Positions 42,160 to 45,522 of a stretch of 45,522 nt of DNA are shown here, in pieces. Below the pieces are notes generated by a model, which made no database searches, was not told the DNA's origin, and saw only the letters and a list, made by a program, of their open reading frames with translations. This DNA comes from Streptomyces sp. PTY087I2. GTDB taxonomy: Bacteria; Actinomycetota; Actinomycetes; Streptomycetales; Streptomycetaceae. A program made the position numbers and the translations under genes. The stretch is from NCBI RefSeq assembly GCF_001687325.1, contig NZ_LZRD01000041.1:1-45522 (forward strand). Reading direction: 5' to 3'. Positions within the stretch are counted from its first letter, which is position 1. The number at the start of each line of letters is the position of its first letter.

Positions 42160-43086
42160 TCACGACGCCCTGAGCGAGGCCCCCGACTGTCTGCGGACCT
42201 CCGCGAGGACGGCCGACACGGCGGGGCTCGACAGGGCACCCCGGCGAACGACGATGGACACCCGCCTGACCAGCTCGGAGCCGGAGGGGGTGATTCTGCG
42301 CACCGGATAGCCGGGACGGTCGGGGACCAGATCCGGTACCAGGGCGATCCCCCAGCCCAACGCGACGAGGCCGAGGGTGGCGTGCAGATCGGATGTCCGG
42401 GCCACCACATCGGGGTCGAACCCGACCGCGGCGCAGGCGTGCAGGGTGAGCCGGCCGAGCCCGGAGGACGGGTCCAGGACCCAGGGCCAGTCCGCGTACT
42501 CGGCGAGCGTGGCCGGCAGCGCGCCGCGGCTTCCCTGCCTGCCGGTCGTTCCCTCCGGGCCGATGGCCAGGCGGACACGGTCGACGGCCACCAGTTCCTC
42601 GTGCAGCCCCGGCAGCGTCGGCTCGGTCACCCCGTCGTAGCCCATGGCGAGGACCAGGTCGACCTGCCCGAGCCGTACGGCCTCCCGGCCACCACCCGCG
42701 GTAAGACCCTGCAGAACGATCCTCAGCTCGGGATATGTCTCGCGGATCCGGGAGAGCGCGGGCACCAGCAGTGCGGGGCCTTCGTGGAACGGCACCCCGA
42801 CCCGCAGCTCCCCGCAGACCCGGCCATTGATGGCGAGCAGGTCGGACTCCGCCGCCTCCAGGTCCAGGAGGATGTGCTCGGTGTGCTCGACGAGGAGCCG
42901 TCCGGCCGCAGTCAGCCCGGCGCGCTTGCTCCGCCGGTCCAGCAGTTCCGTGCCGGTCTCCGATTCGAGGGCGGACAGCTGTTGCGAAACCGCCGACCGC
43001 GTGTAGTTGAGTGCTTCGGCCGCTGCGGCGATCGAGCCGCACGCCTGCACCGCCCGCAGCAATACCAGCTTTCGTATGTCCAGCAC
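42160..43086 (-). CDS. LysR-family transcriptional regulator
   Basis: 308-aa LysR regulator. The winged helix is at the N-terminus (IRKLVLLRAVQACGSIAAAAEALNYTRSAVSQQ); the remainder is a periplasmic-binding-protein-like effector domain (GELRVGVPFHEGPALLVPAL, then LGLVALGWGIALVPDLVPD). It starts with GTG at 43086. It is divergent from the quinone reductase gene at 43218 across 131 bases, the usual arrangement for a LysR protein and its target. It may sense an aromatic or quinone intermediate. Confidence 0.92.
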   Translation of the reverse strand: MLDIRKLVLLRAVQACGSIAAAAEALNYTRSAVSQQLSALESETGTELLDRRSKRAGLTAAGRLLVEHTEHILLDLEAAESDLLAINGRVCGELRVGVPFHEGPALLVPALSRIRETYPELRIVLQGLTAGGGREAVRLGQVDLVLAMGYDGVTEPTLPGLHEELVAVDRVRLAIGPEGTTGRQGSRGALPATLAEYADWPWVLDPSSGLGRLTLHACAAVGFDPDVVARTSDLHATLGLVALGWGIALVPDLVPDRPGYPVRRITPSGSELVRRVSIVVRRGALSSPAVSAVLAEVRRQSGASLRAS

Positions 43087-43217
43087 CGCTCGTACCGTCT
43101 ATTCCCTTTATGCCGACCATCGCCGATTGTTACTCGAAGCTCCGGTACTTCAGGACCCGCTGACCGATTGAATGACATACCACCCGTCCTTCGTTCTTCG
43201 GTGAGAGGTTGCCCAGC

Positions 43218-43889
43218 ATGCCCACACTGCTCCTCGTCGACTGCAGCGCACGCCCCGAATCCGTATCGCGCCAGATCTCGGCCGAATTCGCCCACGCCTG
43301 GTGTTCGGCGCACCCGGAGGGCGAGGTCATCCACCGTGACCTGGCAGCCACACCTGTCCGGCACGTCGACGCCGCTCAGATCGAGATAGTCTCCCGACTC
43401 GAAACGGCGGGCACCGTCGACCTGGGCGAGGCGCGCCGGGCGGCGCGGGACGCGGAGGAGCTCAGCAGCTGGCAGCACAGCTGGGAGCTGATCGATGAAC
43501 TCCTCGCCTGCGACCTGCTGCTGATCAGCCTGCCCATGTACAACTTTTCCGTCCCCTCCTCCTTCAAGGCATGGTTCGACCGCGTCGCCATACCGCCCCT
43601 GATCGTGGACCAGCGGACCGGCAAGGGTCCGCTCTCGGGACTGCGAACGGTGGTGGCGACAGCGCGCGGCGGGACATACGGGCCGGGTTCGCCCCGTCAC
43701 CGGGACGAATTCCAGGAGCCCTATCTGCGGGCCGCTTTCCGCATGGTGGGGCTCGCCGACGATCTGCAGTTCCTGCACGCCGAGATGACGAAGTCCGGGT
43801 ACGTTCCCCAACTGGCCCCGTACCGGGGAGCTGCCGTCGGCTCGCTCAAGCGGTCGGTGGAACGGGCCCGCGACATCGCACGCGGCTGA
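43218..43889 (+). CDS. FMN-dependent NADH:quinone/azo reductase (AzoR-like)
   Basis: 223-aa flavodoxin-fold reductase. Seen: LLLVDCSARPESVSRQIS (phosphate-binding start), the FMN motif LPMYNFSVPSSFKAWFDRV and ATARGGTYGPGSP, both characteristic of the AzoR family. These enzymes reduce quinones to hydroquinones by two electrons without semiquinone. A role in handling the terphenylquinone, or in protecting the cell from it, fits the neighbourhood. The ATG has GAGAGG upstream. It is divergent from the LysR gene, which probably controls it. Confidence 0.88.
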   Translation: MPTLLLVDCSARPESVSRQISAEFAHAWCSAHPEGEVIHRDLAATPVRHVDAAQIEIVSRLETAGTVDLGEARRAARDAEELSSWQHSWELIDELLACDLLLISLPMYNFSVPSSFKAWFDRVAIPPLIVDQRTGKGPLSGLRTVVATARGGTYGPGSPRHRDEFQEPYLRAAFRMVGLADDLQFLHAEMTKSGYVPQLAPYRGAAVGSLKRSVERARDIARG

Positions 43890-43917
43890 GCCGGCGACAG
43901 CGCCGACCGCTCCTGGC

Positions 43918-44946
43918 CTACGTTGTGCGCGTCGCGACGAAGTCACACAGGGCTTCCAATGCCTCTTTCGGCGGACCGGGCCGCAGCGGCGCCAACGCCG
44001 AACGCGCCCCGGCGAGCCGCTCACCCATGATCGCCCGCGTCCGGTCCATGAACGTGGACCGCTGAAGCAGCGCGAGCGCCCTGATGTGCCGGTCCCCCCG
44101 CAGCCCCCAAGGGTCGGACAGCAACTCGCGGAGTTCACCGTCCGCCGGGCTCCGGTCGTCGAGCGCCAGCAGGACGGGGAGGCCCGCCACTCCGACCGCG
44201 AGGTCCTTGCCCTGCTCCTTGCCGAGGTCCCCGGAAGGCGAGGTTATGTCGAGCAGATCGTCCGATATCTGGAAGGCCACGCCGAGGTGCTCGCCGTACC
44301 GCTCGAGTGTCTCCCCCACGTGAGCGGGCGCACCCGCCTGGAGCGCACCAAGCCGCAGGGAGAAGGAGATCAGGGACGCCGACTTGTCGGAGATCACGCC
44401 GAAGTAGTGGGACAGCCGCTCCTCGGTGGAATCCGGGCCGGTCAACTCACGCATCTGGCCCCGGACAAGTCGTTCCGAGGCTTCTGCCTGCAGCGGGATC
44501 GCCTCGGAGGTCAGACCGGCCGACAGCTGAGCGGCCTTGGCGAGCAGCCAGTTGCCCGACCTGACGGCGGCGGTGTTGCCCCAGCGGGCGTTGACGCTGG
44601 TGACGCCGTGGCGGAGCGCAGCCTCGTCCATGACGTCGTCGTGGTGCAGCGAGGCCGTGTGGACCAGTTCGGAGACCACGGCCGCGTCGATGACTCCGAC
44701 GGACCGCGGGTCGCCGAACTCGGCCCCGAGCAGGGTGAGCAGCGGCCGCATGCGTTTCCCGCCTGCAGAGATCAGGTGACCGGCAACCTCTGCCAGGCGC
44801 GGATCGTCCGCCTCCCGCACACACTCCCGAAGCCGCGTCTCCACCCGCTCCAGATTCCGAACCATGCGACGTTCCAGAGCGCTTTCCCGAGCGGCGAGCC
44901 GCGTGATGATCGACCGCCCTCGCGTCTTCGCAATCAATGTGGACAT
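43918..44946 (-). CDS. Polyprenyl diphosphate synthase (trans type)
   Basis: 342-aa all-helical prenyl synthase. Both Asp-rich motifs are present: LHHDDVMDE (first, about residue 100) and ISDDLLDI (second, about 230), plus GGKRMRPLL. It condenses isopentenyl diphosphate onto an allylic primer; chain length cannot be read safely, although the sequence resembles long-chain (menaquinone-type) synthases. The start is the ATG at 44946 after GGGGGAG. A SARP-type element lies at 45083-45111, pointing to this gene, so it may belong to the cluster rather than to quinone housekeeping. No prenyltransferase that would use the product is in the window. Confidence 0.9.
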   Translation of the reverse strand: MSTLIAKTRGRSIITRLAARESALERRMVRNLERVETRLRECVREADDPRLAEVAGHLISAGGKRMRPLLTLLGAEFGDPRSVGVIDAAVVSELVHTASLHHDDVMDEAALRHGVTSVNARWGNTAAVRSGNWLLAKAAQLSAGLTSEAIPLQAEASERLVRGQMRELTGPDSTEERLSHYFGVISDKSASLISFSLRLGALQAGAPAHVGETLERYGEHLGVAFQISDDLLDITSPSGDLGKEQGKDLAVGVAGLPVLLALDDRSPADGELRELLSDPWGLRGDRHIRALALLQRSTFMDRTRAIMGERLAGARSALAPLRPGPPKEALEALCDFVATRTT

Positions 44947-45522
44947 CTGACTCCCCCAGTTCGCAACCCTCGGCATCCCACACCGAAGGGTAGAAACACT
45001 TCGACGGGCCACGACGGATAGTCCCGCGCACTTATCTGAAAACGGACACCGGCAAAGCCGAACGGACCATTGGCCCGAGACGTTCCTCACATAGCTGGCA
45101 GCAACCTGCCAAAATACGTTCCCGCCCTTCCGTTTCCTCCGCGCAATCCCGGCGCCACCTCCGGCCGCCGTGGACCACCCTGGACATGTCGACAGCGACG
45201 GGCCGCCGCCCCTACCCGCTACACTGGCGCTGGTGCGCAGCCACAGGCCACGCACGGGCAACTCCGCCTTCGTGGGATCTGTCTAAAATCCCAAAACCGC
45301 AGGTCACGGGCGCAGGCTTCGGAGCCCCAAAACGTCTTTTCCCGATCTCAAAACACCCCAGAGCCCGTCTCGCTGTACAGGCACCGCGCACCTGAGGTCG
45401 GCGCACAAGACTCCCCAGAACGCTGGCCGCTGCTGATGTAGCGCAGCTGCCCCAGACGCCACACGGGCAGAGCGAACCTCGACGTTTTCAAGCACGATGC
45501 AGCTGTGCCACGGGCCGCCCAG
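44947..45522. other. Noncoding right end
   Basis: Apart from the SARP-type element at 45083-45111 I find no convincing gene, RNA or repeat here. Short open frames lack ribosome sites and Streptomyces codon bias. A/T-rich runs around 45280-45360 may be promoter DNA of a gene beyond the edge. Confidence 0.55.
45083..45111 (-). promoter_or_regulatory. SARP-type heptamer element before the polyprenyl synthase gene
   Basis: Read on the minus strand: TGGCAGG, spacer TTGC, TGCCAGC, then a third unit TGAGGAA that is one base out of phase with TTGAG. The first 13 bases agree with the Hpg and KS operon copies. Because TGGCAG and CTGCCA face each other, the site is also a perfect 6-base inverted repeat on a 4-base loop. 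It lies about 140 bases before the ATG at 44946. Confidence 0.55.

Noticed and set aside
19240..44800. Further TGGCAG or CTGCCA occurrences within genes (for example near 19240, 28145, 28252, 33826, 43340, 43462 and 44785)
   Set aside because: They lack the second and third heptamers at 11-base pitch and lie inside coding sequence, so they were not counted as regulatory elements.
45435..45500. GATGTAGCGCAGCTGCC resembles the D-arm side of a tRNA
   Set aside because: No anticodon arm, T-loop (GGTTCGAAT-like) or acceptor pairing follows.
1..45522. CRISPR arrays, insertion sequences, rRNA genes, phage or plasmid genes
   Set aside because: No regularly spaced repeats, transposase or integrase motifs, or rRNA-like sequences were seen in the window.

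Overview
The window is high-GC actinobacterial DNA, almost certainly from Streptomyces or a close relative. The signs are ATGA-type stop/start overlaps, AfsR-type SARP regulators, an MbtH protein, a single rare TTA codon in a regulator, and pathway families typical of that group. Nearly all of it is biosynthetic-cluster DNA. The left end cuts through a nonribosomal peptide synthetase (NRPS) gene, so the cluster continues leftwards.

Layout. Positions 1-7583 (minus strand) hold a type II thioesterase, a short-chain dehydrogenase, a C*-A-T NRPS with a dead condensation domain and a threonine-like A domain, and the start of a large NRPS whose first module is C-T with no A domain. Positions 7926-12513 (plus) make 4-hydroxyphenylglycine (Hpg): HmaS, a fused Hmo-HpgT protein and a prephenate dehydrogenase. 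Positions 12697-21084 (plus) are a highly reducing type II polyketide synthase operon: two ketosynthases with complete C-H-H triads, two KS-like proteins that have lost the nucleophilic Cys, two double-hotdog proteins, an alpha/beta hydrolase and a P450. Its ACP and ketoreductase, with a DsbA/HCCA-isomerase-like protein and MbtH, lie at 23150-25128 (minus); a UbiB-family kinase-like gene sits between. No enoyl reductase is seen, so the predicted acyl chain is a polyene. Together these genes suggest an Hpg-containing polyenoyl lipopeptide.

Positions 25603-37020 hold an unrecognised 79-aa gene, two AfsR-like SARPs flanking a 22-aa ORF, acyl-CoA carboxylase beta and epsilon subunits, a DsrE-like protein, an IclR regulator, a malonyl-CoA:ACP transacylase, and two paralogous LuxR-type regulators, one with a TTA codon. 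Positions 37905-44946 look like a second pathway: an A-T-TE synthetase of the arylpyruvate-condensing (atromentin/polyporic acid) type, an NAD-dependent reductase, an NTF2/SnoaL-like protein, a LysR regulator, an FMN-dependent quinone reductase and a polyprenyl diphosphate synthase. This resembles p-terphenyl pathways and could share arylpyruvate precursors with the Hpg pathway.

The most striking unlisted structure is regulatory. Seven intergenic copies of one 29-base element were found: three heptamers at 11-base pitch, close to TGGCAGN, TGCMRSN and TTGAGNN, with 4-base spacers. Each copy points toward the transcription unit it precedes (NRPS operon, Hpg operon, KS operon, ACP operon, 79-aa gene, second SARP gene, polyprenyl synthase). 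A weaker eighth copy precedes the TTA-containing regulator. This is the geometry of a SARP operator. It ties the scattered operons, the unknown small gene and the prenyl synthase into one predicted regulon.
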